A DNA stretch of 64,000 nt from Calidifontibacillus erzurumensis (GTDB lineage Bacteria > Bacillota > Bacilli > Bacillales > Bacillaceae_J), in NCBI RefSeq assembly GCF_013303125.1, contig NZ_JABTTE010000007.1, forward strand, positions 56,828 through 120,827, read 5' to 3'. The translations under genes were made by a program, and so were the position numbers. Positions 1-9,443 of the stretch are shown here, piece after piece. A model generated the notes under the pieces. The model had not been told where the DNA came from and did no database searches. It saw nothing but the letters and a program-made list of their open reading frames with translations. Every line of letters begins with the position of its first letter. Position 1 is the first letter of the stretch.

Positions 1-247
1 CAATACATTAGAAAGAATAATTGGTTCTCCTGTTCATTTGAAAGATTACCGAATTCAAGCAAATACAAGCGGCCGAGATGCACTTGCTGAAGTATTCGTA
101 AAAATCGAATTCGAAAATATGACAGCAAGCGGAAGAGGTACAGCTCAAGATGTGCTTGAAGCTTCTGCAAAAGCTTATATTAATGCAGTCAACCGTGTTC
201 TAGTGCAAAAACAATATCGTGAAGAAATGCAAAACGTATTGAAATAG
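1..247 (+). CDS. leuA: 2-isopropylmalate synthase, C-terminal fragment
   Basis: This is the last 81 codons of a gene that begins before the window; the open frame runs from base 2. LeuA condenses acetyl-CoA with 2-ketoisovalerate, the first step specific to leucine synthesis. The visible part, including [16 protein letters not shown] and [25 protein letters not shown], matches the C-terminal regulatory domain that binds leucine for feedback inhibition. The catalytic barrel is not visible. It sits 35 bp upstream of leuB in the same direction, as in the Bacillus ilv-leu operon. The identification rests on this domain and the leuBCD context. Confidence 0.9.
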   Translation, partial: NTLERIIGSPVHLKDYRIQANTSGRDALAEVFVKIEFENMTASGRGTAQDVLEASAKAYINAVNRVLVQKQYREEMQNVLK

Positions 248-282
248 ATTGTTAGAAAAATAGTATGAAAGGAGGAATACAT

Positions 283-1392
283 TTGCAAAAGAAAATTGCA
301 GTATTGCCTGGAGATGGAATCGGAAAAGAAATCGTAGCAGGAACCGTACAAGTAATGCAAACGATCGCCGAACAGTTTAACCATCAATTCGAGTTTGAAT
401 ACGGCTGTATTGGTGGAGAAGCTATTGATGTTGACGGCAATCCGCTTCCTGAAGAAACAGTTTCTCTTTGCAAAAATAGTGATGCGATTCTTTTAGGGGC
501 CGTTGGCGGTCCAAAATGGGATAATAATCCACCAGCTTTGCGTCCAGAAGCTGGGCTGCTAGCAATCCGCAAAAAAATGGGCTTGTTTGCGAATTTGCGA
601 CCTGTTCAAGCTATTCCAAGCCTTGCAGACGCATCAACTTTAAAGAAAGAAGTCATTGATGGAGTCGATCTAATGATTGTCCGTGAATTAACTGGGGGCA
701 TTTATTTCGGCACCCCGCGGGAACGGAGAATAGAAAACGGAAAAGAGTTAGTCGTCGACACGCTTTCTTATACTAATGAAGAAATTGAAAGAATTATCCG
801 AAAGGCTTTTGATCTGGCGATGATCCGCCGGAAAAAAGTGACATCAGTCGATAAAGCGAATGTGCTCGAATCAAGCAGAGTTTGGCGGGAGATTGCCAAT
901 AATGTCGCAAAAGACTATCCAGAAGTTGAATTGGAACATATGCTTGTCGATAATGCGGCCATGCAGTTAATTAGGAACCCGAAACAATTTGATGTCATTG
1001 TTACTGAAAATATGTTCGGAGATATTTTAAGTGATGAAGCATCCATGCTTACTGGTTCTCTTGGCATGTTAGCATCGGCAAGCTTGTCAGCCGATGGACC
1101 AGGTCTATATGAGCCAGTCCACGGATCCGCTCCGGATATTGCTGGACAAAATAAAGCCAATCCATTAGCAACCATTTTATCAGCTGCTATGATGTTGAAG
1201 TATTCCTTCAATCTTATCGAAGAAGGAAATACAATTGAAGAAGCTGTTAATCAAGTGTTAGAACAAGGATATCGGACAGCTGATATTGCTGATGGAGCAA
1301 AATATGTACTTACAACGACAGAAATGGTAGAACAAGTTATCCGCCAAATAAAAGAGATCGCACAAAACAAATCGATGTCAGCCAACGCTTAA
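283..1392 (+). CDS. leuB: 3-isopropylmalate dehydrogenase
   Basis: LeuB oxidatively decarboxylates 3-isopropylmalate with NAD, the third leucine-specific step, in the cytoplasm. The product is 369 aa, usual for the family. It shows the N-terminal [30 protein letters not shown] and the nucleotide-binding [15 protein letters not shown] chose the TTG at 283 because an excellent ribosome binding site (AAAGGAGG, 268-275) lies 7 bp before it; the in-frame ATG at 265 precedes and overlaps that site and would add six non-homologous residues. The stop codon lies in the loop of a strong hairpin described separately. Confidence 0.96.
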   Translation: MQKKIAVLPGDGIGKEIVAGTVQVMQTIAEQFNHQFEFEYGCIGGEAIDVDGNPLPEETVSLCKNSDAILLGAVGGPKWDNNPPALRPEAGLLAIRKKMGLFANLRPVQAIPSLADASTLKKEVIDGVDLMIVRELTGGIYFGTPRERRIENGKELVVDTLSYTNEEIERIIRKAFDLAMIRRKKVTSVDKANVLESSRVWREIANNVAKDYPEVELEHMLVDNAAMQLIRNPKQFDVIVTENMFGDILSDEASMLTGSLGMLASASLSADGPGLYEPVHGSAPDIAGQNKANPLATILSAAMMLKYSFNLIEEGNTIEEAVNQVLEQGYRTADIADGAKYVLTTTEMVEQVIRQIKEIAQNKSMSANA

Positions 1393-1410
1393 TGGCTGGC
1401 ATCGATTTTT
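1371..1410 (+). terminator. terminator-like hairpin overlapping the end of leuB
   Basis: A 14-bp stem (ATCGATGTCAGCCA at 1371-1384 with its complement at 1393-1406, one G-T pair) encloses an 8-nt loop and is followed by five Ts. It has the form of an intrinsic terminator but lies inside the leu operon, with the leuB stop in the loop. It could reduce leuC and leuD transcription or stabilise a processed 3' end. Confidence 0.65.
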
Positions 1411-1488
1411 AAAAAGTGGTTTTAAACAATTTTTCTAAAAAAACTCACCATCATTTTATTAATAGAGAAAAAATAAAGGAGGAACAGT

Positions 1489-2907
1489 ATGGGGACGCCA
1501 AAAACGATTATTGAAAAAGTTTGGGAAGCACATGAAGTGGTTTCAGAAAAAGGAAAACCGTCCTTGCTATATATTGATTTGCATTTAGTCCATGAAGTAA
1601 CATCACCACAGGCATTCGAAGGATTACGTCTGAAAAACCGCAAACTAAGAAGACCTGATTTAACATTTGCAACGATGGATCACAATGTTCCTACCGATAA
1701 TAAATTTCTCATTAAAGATGAAATTGCTAAAAAGCAAATTGAAACATTAAAACAAAATTGTGAAGATTTCGGAGTTGAAATTGCTGATTTAAATAGTCCT
1801 GATCAAGGGATTGTTCATGTGATCGGACCAGAGCTTGGCCTAACACAACCTGGTAAAACAATTGTATGTGGCGACTCCCACACAGCAACACACGGAGCAT
1901 TTGGTGCCCTTGCTTTTGGTATTGGGACAAGTGAAGTTGAACACGTGATGGCGACTCAAACGCTTTGGCAAGTAAAGCCAAAAACGATGAAAGTTGAAAT
2001 AACAGGAAAACTTGGACCAGGCGTAACGGCTAAAGATGTTATTTTGGCATTTATTGCAAAATATGGTGTCAATTTTGGAACAGGCCATATTATCGAATAT
2101 ACAGGTGATGTCATTCGCAATATGACGATGGAAGAAAGAATGACCATTTGTAATATGTCAATTGAAGCTGGTGCTAAAGCAGGATTAATCAGCCCAGATG
2201 AAACGACCATTAATTATTTAAGAGGAAGAAAGTATGCACCAAAAGGAGAAGAGTTTGAAAAAGCTGCAAAAGAATGGCTAGCGCTTGCTACCGATGAAGG
2301 TGCTACTTATGACAAAGTCGTTACATTAAAAGGTGAAGAAATCGAACCAATTGTTACTTGGGGTACGAACCCTTCAATGGGTATACCTGTAAACGGAACA
2401 ATTCCATACCCGGAAGACTTCGAAAATGAATCCGATCAAAAAGCAGTACGCCAAGCATTAGAATATATGGGATTGGAACCAGGCACACCAATTACAGATG
2501 TAAAAATTCAACATGTCTTTATTGGATCCTGTACAAATTCACGCTTAAGTGATTTAAGAGCCGCTGCAAATATCGTAAAAGGTAAAAAAGTGGCTCCAGG
2601 TGTTCGTGCTTTAGTAGTTCCAGGTTCACAAAAAGTAAAAATGGAAGCTGAAAAAGAAGGCTTAGATAAAATCTTTATTGAAGCTGGATTTGAATGGCGT
2701 GAAGCGGGCTGCAGTATGTGCTTAGGAATGAATCCTGATATTGTTCCTGAGAAAGAACGTTGCGCTTCTACATCAAACCGTAACTTTGAAGGCCGCCAAG
2801 GAAAAGGTGCAAGAACACATCTAGTTAGCCCGGAAATGGCAGCAGCAGCAGCTATTGCTGGTCATTTTGTCGATGTGCGCACGTTTATGAAAGAAACCGT
2901 GCAGTAA
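1489..2907 (+). CDS. leuC: 3-isopropylmalate dehydratase large subunit
   Basis: LeuC carries the 4Fe-4S cluster of isopropylmalate isomerase, which with LeuD converts 2- to 3-isopropylmalate. The 472-aa product is full length for the bacterial type. Cluster ligand motifs are visible as [14 protein letters not shown] and [11 protein letters not shown], and the substrate loop as [13 protein letters not shown] strong AAAGGAGG site precedes the ATG. It lies 96 bp after leuB, past a terminator-like hairpin, and 21 bp before leuD. No damage is seen. Confidence 0.97.
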   Translation: MGTPKTIIEKVWEAHEVVSEKGKPSLLYIDLHLVHEVTSPQAFEGLRLKNRKLRRPDLTFATMDHNVPTDNKFLIKDEIAKKQIETLKQNCEDFGVEIADLNSPDQGIVHVIGPELGLTQPGKTIVCGDSHTATHGAFGALAFGIGTSEVEHVMATQTLWQVKPKTMKVEITGKLGPGVTAKDVILAFIAKYGVNFGTGHIIEYTGDVIRNMTMEERMTICNMSIEAGAKAGLISPDETTINYLRGRKYAPKGEEFEKAAKEWLALATDEGATYDKVVTLKGEEIEPIVTWGTNPSMGIPVNGTIPYPEDFENESDQKAVRQALEYMGLEPGTPITDVKIQHVFIGSCTNSRLSDLRAAANIVKGKKVAPGVRALVVPGSQKVKMEAEKEGLDKIFIEAGFEWREAGCSMCLGMNPDIVPEKERCASTSNRNFEGRQGKGARTHLVSPEMAAAAAIAGHFVDVRTFMKETVQ

Positions 2908-2928
2908 TGTGAAGGGGGGAACGAAATA

Positions 2929-3516
2929 ATGGAACCAATTGTAATTCATACAGGAAAAGTAGCAGGCCTTGATCGTGTCAATGTCGACACAGACCAAATT
3001 ATCCCGAAACAATTTTTAAAACGGATTGAAAGAACAGGATTTGGAAAGTTTTTATTTTTTGATTGGCGTTATAACGATGATGGTACTGAAAATGAAAATT
3101 TTGAATTGAACCGTCCGGAAAATAAAGGAGCAACGATCTTAGTTACCGGTCATAACTTTGGCTGCGGTTCTTCACGGGAACATGCTCCATGGGCGTTAAA
3201 CGATTTTGGATTCCAAGTTATTATTGCTCCGTCTTTTGCTGATATTTTTTATAATAACTGCTTAAAAAATGGAATGCTTCCAATTCGTTTAGATGAAGCA
3301 ATTGTAAAAGAATTGTTAGAAAAATCGAAAGATGCTAATTTTGAGTTGACGATCGACCTTAAAAATCAAGTTGTAATTGATGGGGACAACAAATATTCAT
3401 TTGATATTGACCCTTACTGGAAAGAGCTTTTATTAAACGGTTGGGATGAAATCGATGTAACACTTCAGTATGCTGATCAAATCGCAGCTTATGAAGAAAA
3501 GAGAAAGTTAGGTTAA
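2929..3516 (+). CDS. leuD: 3-isopropylmalate dehydratase small subunit
   Basis: LeuD is the swivel-domain subunit of isopropylmalate isomerase and partners LeuC. The 195-aa product contains the family signature [15 protein letters not shown], which contributes substrate-binding residues, and the early motif [16 protein letters not shown] in the form [14 protein letters not shown]. An AAGGGGGGAA ribosome binding site precedes the ATG. It is the last gene of the leucine cluster and is followed by a terminator. Confidence 0.97.
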   Translation: MEPIVIHTGKVAGLDRVNVDTDQIIPKQFLKRIERTGFGKFLFFDWRYNDDGTENENFELNRPENKGATILVTGHNFGCGSSREHAPWALNDFGFQVIIAPSFADIFYNNCLKNGMLPIRLDEAIVKELLEKSKDANFELTIDLKNQVVIDGDNKYSFDIDPYWKELLLNGWDEIDVTLQYADQIAAYEEKRKLG

Positions 3517-3523
3517 TTTTTTG

Positions 3524-3572
3524 AGGGCTATTCAGTAAGTCGTATACTCGGCTTCTGAATATGCCTTTTTTT
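3524..3572 (+). terminator. leu operon terminator
   Basis: GGGCTATTCAG at 3525-3535 pairs, with one bulged base, with CTGAATATGCC at 3555-3565, followed by seven Ts. It lies just after leuD and should end the operon transcript. Confidence 0.7.
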
Positions 3573-3666
3573 GTGAAGGCTCTGTTAAATTTAAATGTTG
3601 CTTTTTACAGTTCCATCAATTATTTCAGCTAATTGTCTAAAATACGTTATCAAAAATATTTACAAG

Positions 3667-3710
3667 AAAAGGCACGAAACGCTGGATAAATCAACGTTCC
3701 TGCCTTTTTA
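3667..3710 (-). terminator. terminator of the small reverse-strand gene
   Basis: AAAAGGCA at 3667-3674 pairs with TGCCTTTT at 3701-3708, extended by further pairs around a C-C mismatch. A and T tracts flank both sides, so it could act in both directions. It lies just beyond the stop of the reverse-strand gene at 3743. Confidence 0.6.
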
Positions 3711-3742
3711 AACTGCTCCCAAACTTACATTTTGGAACGTTT

Positions 3743-3955
3743 TTAGAATAACTTATAAATAATATATACAATAAAAATCAAAAGAACGATTAGAATTAAT
3801 ACTCCGATTTCTTTGACGCTCATTCCAGTAGTATTAGGCATATCTGCTAGTGTAAGAGTAAGATGGTCATTGAAATTTCCAGCAGGATTCTTTTTTTGTT
3901 CTTCCTGATGTAAACGCTCTCTTTCCTGTTCTGGTGTTTCTTCTTTTGTAGTCAT
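3743..3955 (-). CDS. small single-pass membrane protein (DUF6366-like)
   Basis: A 70-aa protein with a charged N-terminal half (ETPEQERERLHQEEQKKNPAGNFNDHL) and one C-terminal membrane helix (residues about 50-69). Its ribosome binding site is nearly perfect: AGGAGGTG, four bases before the ATG. The ERERLHQEEQKKNPAGN pattern resembles a family of short Bacillus proteins that I believe is DUF6366; this is from memory. Function is unknown. It is transcribed against leuD and lies between the leu operon and a dead insertion sequence, so it may be strain-variable. Confidence 0.75.
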   Translation of the reverse strand: MTTKEETPEQERERLHQEEQKKNPAGNFNDHLTLTLADMPNTTGMSVKEIGVLILIVLLIFIVYIIYKLF

Positions 3956-4200
3956 CTAAACACCTCCTATATTAGTATTTCTAGAAGAGGTTCATAGATT
4001 CCTTTAATGATTCCCAAAGGTGATGTTTGGTAAATTTATTTCACCTAACACCGTAAGTCCTCGTAGTCGGGTGAAAGTCCTATTAGTCAAACGAGCATTA
4101 CAGTTTGAATTTCGATAAAGGTAAACTTTGATAGGTTTCTGACATTTCAAAAATAAAGGATGTCAGAAGAAACTCATTAATATTGTGTGTTGTGCTTTCG

Positions 4201-5040
4201 TTACTGACTATCTACAAACAAGAACCAAGCAAGGTAATTATCAAGGTATTTAGATGCTACACCATTAAATCGACTTATCCATTATTTTAAACGGGAATTG
4301 TAATCCATTCACATTTTGGATTTGAAATAAACCTCTGATAACGGTCTTTTTACCGTCAGATTTAATGCGGTAATGTTCTATGCCTTTTCCAATTGCATAT
4401 GTTTTATAAATTTTCCAAGAGTTTGTTACCAGTACATTATTTGGTGTAAGTTTTGAACCAATCATATCGTCAACTTTACTCTTTAAAACACGTCCCATAC
4501 AGGCTACCTCAGAGACCGTTGCTTAAGTTCGGTCTCTAGCAAATAAAACGCAGACTTGTTCCTTACTAATATCCCTTTTAAAGTTGATTTACCGCCTCGC
4601 TTACGTGGATTATGTTCGCTATTACCCAGTTGCCCTTTTTGGGAATACAAAAAATAAGTCTCGTCCACTAAAACAATACCATCAAAGTGTTCAAAATCTA
4701 TTTGTTTAATAGCTGATAATAACTTATGTCTCCAATAAAATAATGTAACCCAAGTAACGCCCACAATTTCGGCTGATTTACGCAAGGAATATCCTTTAAG
4801 CATCCATTCAACAAAAGTTATCTATTCATTCCCTTTACGAGTTCGATAAAGAATTGTATTTGTAGTATTCATAAATGTTTTTCGCCAAGCCTTGCAGCGA
4901 TGACGTTGACGACCATTCACTTTACCGAAGAGATTGACATGGCTTGGCAAGAATAGGTTTTTTATTTTATGAACTCTTTTGTTCCTTATTCCTTTACTAC
5001 ATTTATTTTTTGCCAAGTTTGACAAACAAAAGAAAGAATT
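4201..5040 (-). pseudogene. decayed IS1595-family transposase
   Basis: The pieces, read on the reverse strand, rebuild one transposase. The N-terminal part has FGKVNGRQRHRCKAWRKTF, a degraded zinc-ribbon region that has lost its first cysteine pair. An in-frame TAG stop follows near 4819. The middle has the DDE-type core HFDGIVLVDETYFLYSQKG. A one-base shift occurs near 4513, then VLVTNSWKIYKTYA. A second shift occurs near 4270, before a typical tail ending GVASKYLDNYLAWFLF and a TAA at 4201. One stop and two frameshifts mean it cannot make active protein. Family assignment rests on the DET core and tail; I could not find clean terminal inverted repeats. The 240 bp on its downstream side (3960-4200) hold only a short hairpin at 4137-4168. 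Confidence 0.85.
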
Positions 5041-5189
5041 AAAAATTCCACCCTCTGTTTAAAACTTTCATACCCCTTTCCAACAAGCCTTCAAATAGTC
5101 TACGCACAATTAACTCGCAAGAATATTTGTAATTCCCGGAAGAACTTGATAAACTAGGTTAAAAAATACCCAGCATCGGGGCGAGTTTT

Positions 5190-6224
5190 ATGGACAAAAA
5201 GAACAAAAGTAAAAAGAATGCGGGAAAAATTATTCCTTTTCCCAATTTAGAAGAACGACTATTAACGAAAGGGATGGATGCATTAAAGGAGAGACGCTTT
5301 AAAGAAGCGTTGCAAATTTTTAAGCAATGCAGTTCTCTACAACCGAATCATCCTGAAATTGAAGTTGGCATTGTTGTATGTCTAATAGAATTAGGTTTAT
5401 ACGAAGATGCAAAAGAGCAGTGTGAACGTTTATTGCGCGAAAATGTGGGCGACTACTTTTACGTATTGCAAATATATATGACAATATTAATTCAGCTCAG
5501 TGAGTATGATAAAGTCGTTTCAATATTAGAAGTGTTGTTTGAAGAAGAAAAAATCCCTGAAGAGCATGCACGGGGACTGTTTCATTTATTAGAGTTTTCA
5601 AGAAAGTCAAGCGATCGTGCTGCAGAACAAAAAAAATCCCAAGTTCTGTCTGATCTAGACCAATTGTCCGAACGGTTGAACAATGGTACAGCTAATGAGC
5701 AGTTATATGTAATTCAACAGTTGCGAAAAGTAGGGTCAATTGGTCATTGGCTCGACCCTCTGAAAAAAATTTTGGCAAATCATCATTCGCATCCAGCCAT
5801 ACAATCTTTAATCTTGCAATTATTGAGCGAAAAAGAAATTGAAGAACCAATTGTAATTGCAAAATTTGGGCGTATATGCGAAGTAAATCCCATTACGTTA
5901 ACGAATATTTTTGAAGATCCGTTTACGATTCAAGTTTTAAACAGATTAGAAGATCATCTCGGCCATGTGAATCCGACTCTTTATGAAGCAATAAAGGAAT
6001 TGTGGGAGCTGTTTTTGTTTGTTTTATACCCATTTCCTCCAGAACCTGCAAATATATCGCTATGGGCGGGAGCTCTTCATAAATATGGTTACCAATTATT
6101 CGGGATTGATGTTACCAATAATGAAATTCAAGAACTGTATAATGTAAAAACAGATATGTTGGAAGAAGCTTACGGGCAGCTTTTGGAAGCTGAAAAAATT
6201 TCGACGATGAATTTAAATGAATAG
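5190..6224 (+). CDS. ysoA: tetratricopeptide repeat protein YsoA
   Basis: A 344-aa soluble protein with no signal peptide. The N-terminal region (residues about 30-130) has TPR-like helical pairs, for example EALQIFKQCSSLQPNHPEIE and LYEDAKEQCERLL. TPR repeats mediate protein-protein contacts; the partner is not known. Its place between leuD and tig is the position of ysoA in B. subtilis, which supports orthology more than the sequence alone. The ribosome binding site is weak (GGGGCGAG). The upstream leu-ysoA spacing is enlarged by the dead transposase. Confidence 0.85.
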   Translation: MDKKNKSKKNAGKIIPFPNLEERLLTKGMDALKERRFKEALQIFKQCSSLQPNHPEIEVGIVVCLIELGLYEDAKEQCERLLRENVGDYFYVLQIYMTILIQLSEYDKVVSILEVLFEEEKIPEEHARGLFHLLEFSRKSSDRAAEQKKSQVLSDLDQLSERLNNGTANEQLYVIQQLRKVGSIGHWLDPLKKILANHHSHPAIQSLILQLLSEKEIEEPIVIAKFGRICEVNPITLTNIFEDPFTIQVLNRLEDHLGHVNPTLYEAIKELWELFLFVLYPFPPEPANISLWAGALHKYGYQLFGIDVTNNEIQELYNVKTDMLEEAYGQLLEAEKISTMNLNE

Positions 6225-6261
6225 CAAAAAAATGTTCCAAAAAAAAGAATTGCCACAATTA

Positions 6262-6289
6262 TTGTAAGTTATATATTCTATGTTATAAT
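6262..6289 (+). promoter_or_regulatory. probable sigma-A promoter of tig
   Basis: TTGTAA at 6262-6267 and a perfect TATAAT at 6284-6289 are separated by 16 bp. The resulting leader of about 120 nt contains the palindrome TTGACGTGTCAA inside a TGATGG/CCATCA stem (about 6328-6360). Confidence 0.6.
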
Positions 6290-6416
6290 GAAATGGTTGT
6301 AATAGTGTCTTTTACATAATGGACCTTGATGGGAGCTATTCATTGACGTGTCAACCATCACCGAAAGAAGAATCTACAAATAAAGTGAATTAATATATGT
6401 GGAGGGAAATAGAAGT

Positions 6417-7703
6417 ATGTCTGCAAAATGGGAAAAATTAGAAAATAATCAAGGGGTCTTAACTGTTGAAGTAGATGTCGAAACAGTAGACAAAGCTTTA
6501 GATGCTGCTTTTAAAAAAGTAGTTAATAAAGTTTCAGTGCCAGGATTTCGTAAAGGAAAAGTTCCTCGCAAGCTATTCGAACAACGTTTTGGTGTAGAAG
6601 CATTATACCAAGATGCTTTAGATGTAATGCTTCCAGATGCTTATAGCAAAGCTGTTGAAGAAACTGGTATTGAGCCGGTTGATTACCCTGAAATTGACAT
6701 TAAGCAAATGGAAAAAGGAAAATCAATGATTTTTACTGCAACTGTAACAGTAAAGCCTGAAGTACAACTTGGCGAATATAAAGGTATTGAAGTAAAAGAA
6801 CAAGATACGACTGTTACCGACGAAGATGTTGAAGAAGAATTAAAAAGATTACAAGAAAGAAATGCAGAATTAGTTGTAAAAGAAGATGGTGTCGTTGAAA
6901 ATGGAGACACTGTTGTGATCGATTTTAAAGGTTTCGTTGATGGCGAAGCTTTTGAAGGCGGAGAAGCACAAAATTACAGCTTGGTAATTGGTTCAGGTAC
7001 ATTTATCCCAGGATTTGAAGATCAATTAGTTGGCGTGAAAGCCGGTGAAGAAAAAGAAATTCAAGTTACATTCCCAGAGGAATATCATGCACCTGAGTTA
7101 GCAGGAAAACCAGCTGTTTTCCAAGTAAAAGTTCATGAAATTAAATATAAACAACTTCCAGAACTTGATGACGAGTTTGCAAAAGATGTCGACGATGAAG
7201 TTGAAACTTTAGATGCATTAAAAGAGAAACTTCGTGAAAAAATTAAAAATGAAAAAGAACATCAAGCGATGCATGCAAAAGAAGATGCTGTTATTGAAAA
7301 AGCCGTAGAAAATGCAACAGTTGACATTCCACAAGTGATGATTAAAAATGAAGTAAATCGCATGTTGAAGGAATTCGAGCAACGTCTTCAATGGCAAGGA
7401 ATGAATTTGGAATTATATTACAAATTCACAGGTCAAGACGAAGAAGCTCTTCGTGAACAAATGCAAGAAGAAGCTGAAAAACGTGTAAAAACAACACTCG
7501 TATTAGAAGCAATCGTTGCAGCAGAAAATATTGATGTAACAGAAGAAGAGCTTAATGCTGAATACGAAAAAATTGCAGAAGCTTATAAAACATCTGTAGA
7601 AAATGTTAAGGAAGTTTACGAAAAGAACGATCTTTTCCGTGATGATTTGAAACTTAAAAAAGCGGTTAATTTCCTAGTTGAAAATAGCAAAGTAATTTCA
7701 TAA
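6417..7703 (+). CDS. tig: trigger factor
   Basis: A ribosome-associated chaperone and peptidyl-prolyl isomerase that meets nascent chains at the exit tunnel. At 428 aa it is standard length. The N-terminal ribosome-docking signature [13 protein letters not shown] is at about residues 39-51. The FKBP-type domain follows ([14 protein letters not shown], about residues 160-245), then the helical C-terminal arms. The ATG at 6417 is preferred because GGAGGG (6401-6406) precedes it; an upstream in-frame GTG at 6399 overlaps that site. Own promoter and terminator suggest a single-gene transcript. Confidence 0.97.
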   Translation: MSAKWEKLENNQGVLTVEVDVETVDKALDAAFKKVVNKVSVPGFRKGKVPRKLFEQRFGVEALYQDALDVMLPDAYSKAVEETGIEPVDYPEIDIKQMEKGKSMIFTATVTVKPEVQLGEYKGIEVKEQDTTVTDEDVEEELKRLQERNAELVVKEDGVVENGDTVVIDFKGFVDGEAFEGGEAQNYSLVIGSGTFIPGFEDQLVGVKAGEEKEIQVTFPEEYHAPELAGKPAVFQVKVHEIKYKQLPELDDEFAKDVDDEVETLDALKEKLREKIKNEKEHQAMHAKEDAVIEKAVENATVDIPQVMIKNEVNRMLKEFEQRLQWQGMNLELYYKFTGQDEEALREQMQEEAEKRVKTTLVLEAIVAAENIDVTEEELNAEYEKIAEAYKTSVENVKEVYEKNDLFRDDLKLKKAVNFLVENSKVIS

Positions 7704-7719
7704 TATATAGGAAAGTATT

Positions 7720-7755
7720 AAAACAAGGCGCGATTTTATCGTGCCTTGTTTTACA
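7720..7755 (+). terminator. tig terminator
   Basis: AAAACAAGGCGCGA (7720-7733) pairs with TCGTGCCTTGTTTT (7739-7752) around a five-base loop. The stem ends in its own T-run. Confidence 0.85.
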
Positions 7756-7832
7756 ATATTTTAATATTTATCACTGACATAGTAATGGGTCTAAAAATTG
7801 GATATAATAATATTGAAAGCAAAGGAGGAGTG

Positions 7833-7880
7833 ATGGAAAAACTTGTAGTTCAGAAAATGAAATGCGGTACATATATATAG
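7833..7880 (+). CDS. possible 15-residue leader peptide before clpX
   Basis: An AAAGGAGG site (7821-7828) is followed four bases later by ATG and a 15-codon frame (MEKLVVQKMKCGTYI) ending at 7880, about 145 bp before clpX. The ribosome binding site is better than that of most genes nearby, which is the only reason to list it. There is no homology evidence. It could be a leader peptide or the remains of a lost gene. The rest of the 7756-8026 gap shows nothing else I can name. Confidence 0.3.
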   Translation: MEKLVVQKMKCGTYI

Positions 7881-8026
7881 GAGAAACGATACATAATTTT
7901 CGTAAGGTTTATTATTAACAGTTTTCCATGAACATATGTTAAAATCTCAATACATAAAGATGAAAAATGTCCGAAATTAATACAAGCGCAGATGGAGCTT
8001 TATGAAATATATCTAGGGGTGAGTAT

Positions 8027-9307
8027 ATGTTTAAATTTAATGATGAAAAAGGACAGTTAAAATGTTCGTTCTGTGGTAAAACACAGGATCAAGTCCGAAA
8101 GTTGGTAGCTGGTCCTGGTGTTTATATATGTGATGAGTGCATTGAACTTTGTACAGAAATTGTAGAAGAAGAGCTTGGTACAGAGGAAGAAGTTGAGTTT
8201 AAAGATGTTCCAAAGCCAAAAGAAATTTGTGAAATTCTAAATGATTATGTCATTGGACAAGAGGAAGCGAAAAAAGCGTTATCAGTGGCGGTCTACAATC
8301 ACTACAAGCGCATCAATACCCATAGCAAAATTGATGACGTTGAGCTTTCCAAAAGTAATATCGTGTTGATTGGACCGACAGGAAGCGGGAAAACACTTCT
8401 TGCACAAACAATGGCAAGAATTTTAAACGTACCATTTGCCATTGCAGATGCAACTTCATTAACTGAAGCAGGTTATGTTGGTGAGGATGTAGAAAATATT
8501 TTGCTTAAATTAATTCAAGCAGCTGACTATGATGTTGAAAAAGCTGAAAAAGGCATCATTTATATTGATGAAATTGATAAAATTGCCCGTAAATCAGAAA
8601 ATCCATCAATCACCCGTGATGTATCAGGGGAAGGTGTACAACAAGCACTGTTAAAAATATTAGAAGGAACAGTGGCAAGCGTACCGCCACAAGGTGGACG
8701 TAAACATCCGCACCAGGAATTCATCCAAATTGATACAACGAATATTTTATTTATATGCGGTGGTGCGTTTGATGGTATTGAACAAATCATTAAAAGACGT
8801 TTAGGGAAAAAAGTGATAGGTTTTGGCACGGACTTTACAAAAGAAGAGTTGCCGGAAAAAAATCTACTTTCAAAAGTTTTACCGGAAGACTTGCTCCGTT
8901 TTGGATTAATTCCAGAATTTATTGGGCGCTTGCCTGTAATTGCCACATTAGAGCAATTGGATGAAGATGCGCTTGTTGAAATTTTAACAAAACCTAAAAA
9001 CGCATTAGTTAAGCAATATCAAAAAATGTTAGAATTAGATAATGTGGAACTTGAATTTGAAGAAGAAGCTTTAAAAGAAATTGCTAAGCAAGCAATTGAA
9101 CGTAAAACAGGAGCACGCGGGCTTCGTTCTATTATTGAAGGAATTATGTTGGACGTTATGTACGATCTTCCTTCAAGGGATGATATTGCGAAGTGTACAA
9201 TTACTGCGGCAACTGTTCGAAAAGAAGAAGGAGCTAAACTTCATTTGAAAAACGGAAAAGTCGTTGAATTTTCAGCATTGAAAGAAACGCCACGGGAAAG
9301 TGCATAA
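8027..9307 (+). CDS. clpX: ATP-dependent Clp protease ATP-binding subunit ClpX
   Basis: AAA+ unfoldase that feeds substrates into ClpP. The 426-aa product has the N-terminal zinc-binding domain (CSFCGK and CDECIELC), Walker A GPTGSGKT at about residue 120, Walker [12 protein letters not shown] and sensor residues near [14 protein letters not shown]. An AGGGGTGA site precedes the ATG. It stands alone between tig and lonB with a terminator after it. Length and motifs are complete. Confidence 0.98.
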   Translation: MFKFNDEKGQLKCSFCGKTQDQVRKLVAGPGVYICDECIELCTEIVEEELGTEEEVEFKDVPKPKEICEILNDYVIGQEEAKKALSVAVYNHYKRINTHSKIDDVELSKSNIVLIGPTGSGKTLLAQTMARILNVPFAIADATSLTEAGYVGEDVENILLKLIQAADYDVEKAEKGIIYIDEIDKIARKSENPSITRDVSGEGVQQALLKILEGTVASVPPQGGRKHPHQEFIQIDTTNILFICGGAFDGIEQIIKRRLGKKVIGFGTDFTKEELPEKNLLSKVLPEDLLRFGLIPEFIGRLPVIATLEQLDEDALVEILTKPKNALVKQYQKMLELDNVELEFEEEALKEIAKQAIERKTGARGLRSIIEGIMLDVMYDLPSRDDIAKCTITAATVRKEEGAKLHLKNGKVVEFSALKETPRESA

Positions 9308-9330
9308 AACTAAAAATAAAAAGATGTACA

Positions 9331-9363
9331 AAAGGATTGCCTTCATAAAGGCAATCTTTTTTG
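9331..9363 (+). terminator. clpX terminator
   Basis: AAAGGATTGCCTT and AAGGCAATCTTTT form a tight hairpin with a short CAT loop, followed by a T-run. It lies between clpX and the lonB start. Confidence 0.85.
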
Positions 9364-9443
9364 TTTATTGGACCGACTGCACGGGGAATACTAGCAATAA
9401 AGTATCGAAATACATATTTTTAGTGCAGGAGGTAAAAGAAGCT

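Noticed and set aside
4040..4170. Possible group II intron or other structured RNA fragment (GTGAAAGTCC and a TTCTGACAT/ATGTCAGAA hairpin).
   Set aside because: Only one short motif fits, no domain V or reverse transcriptase is present, and it is more simply the flank of the dead transposase.
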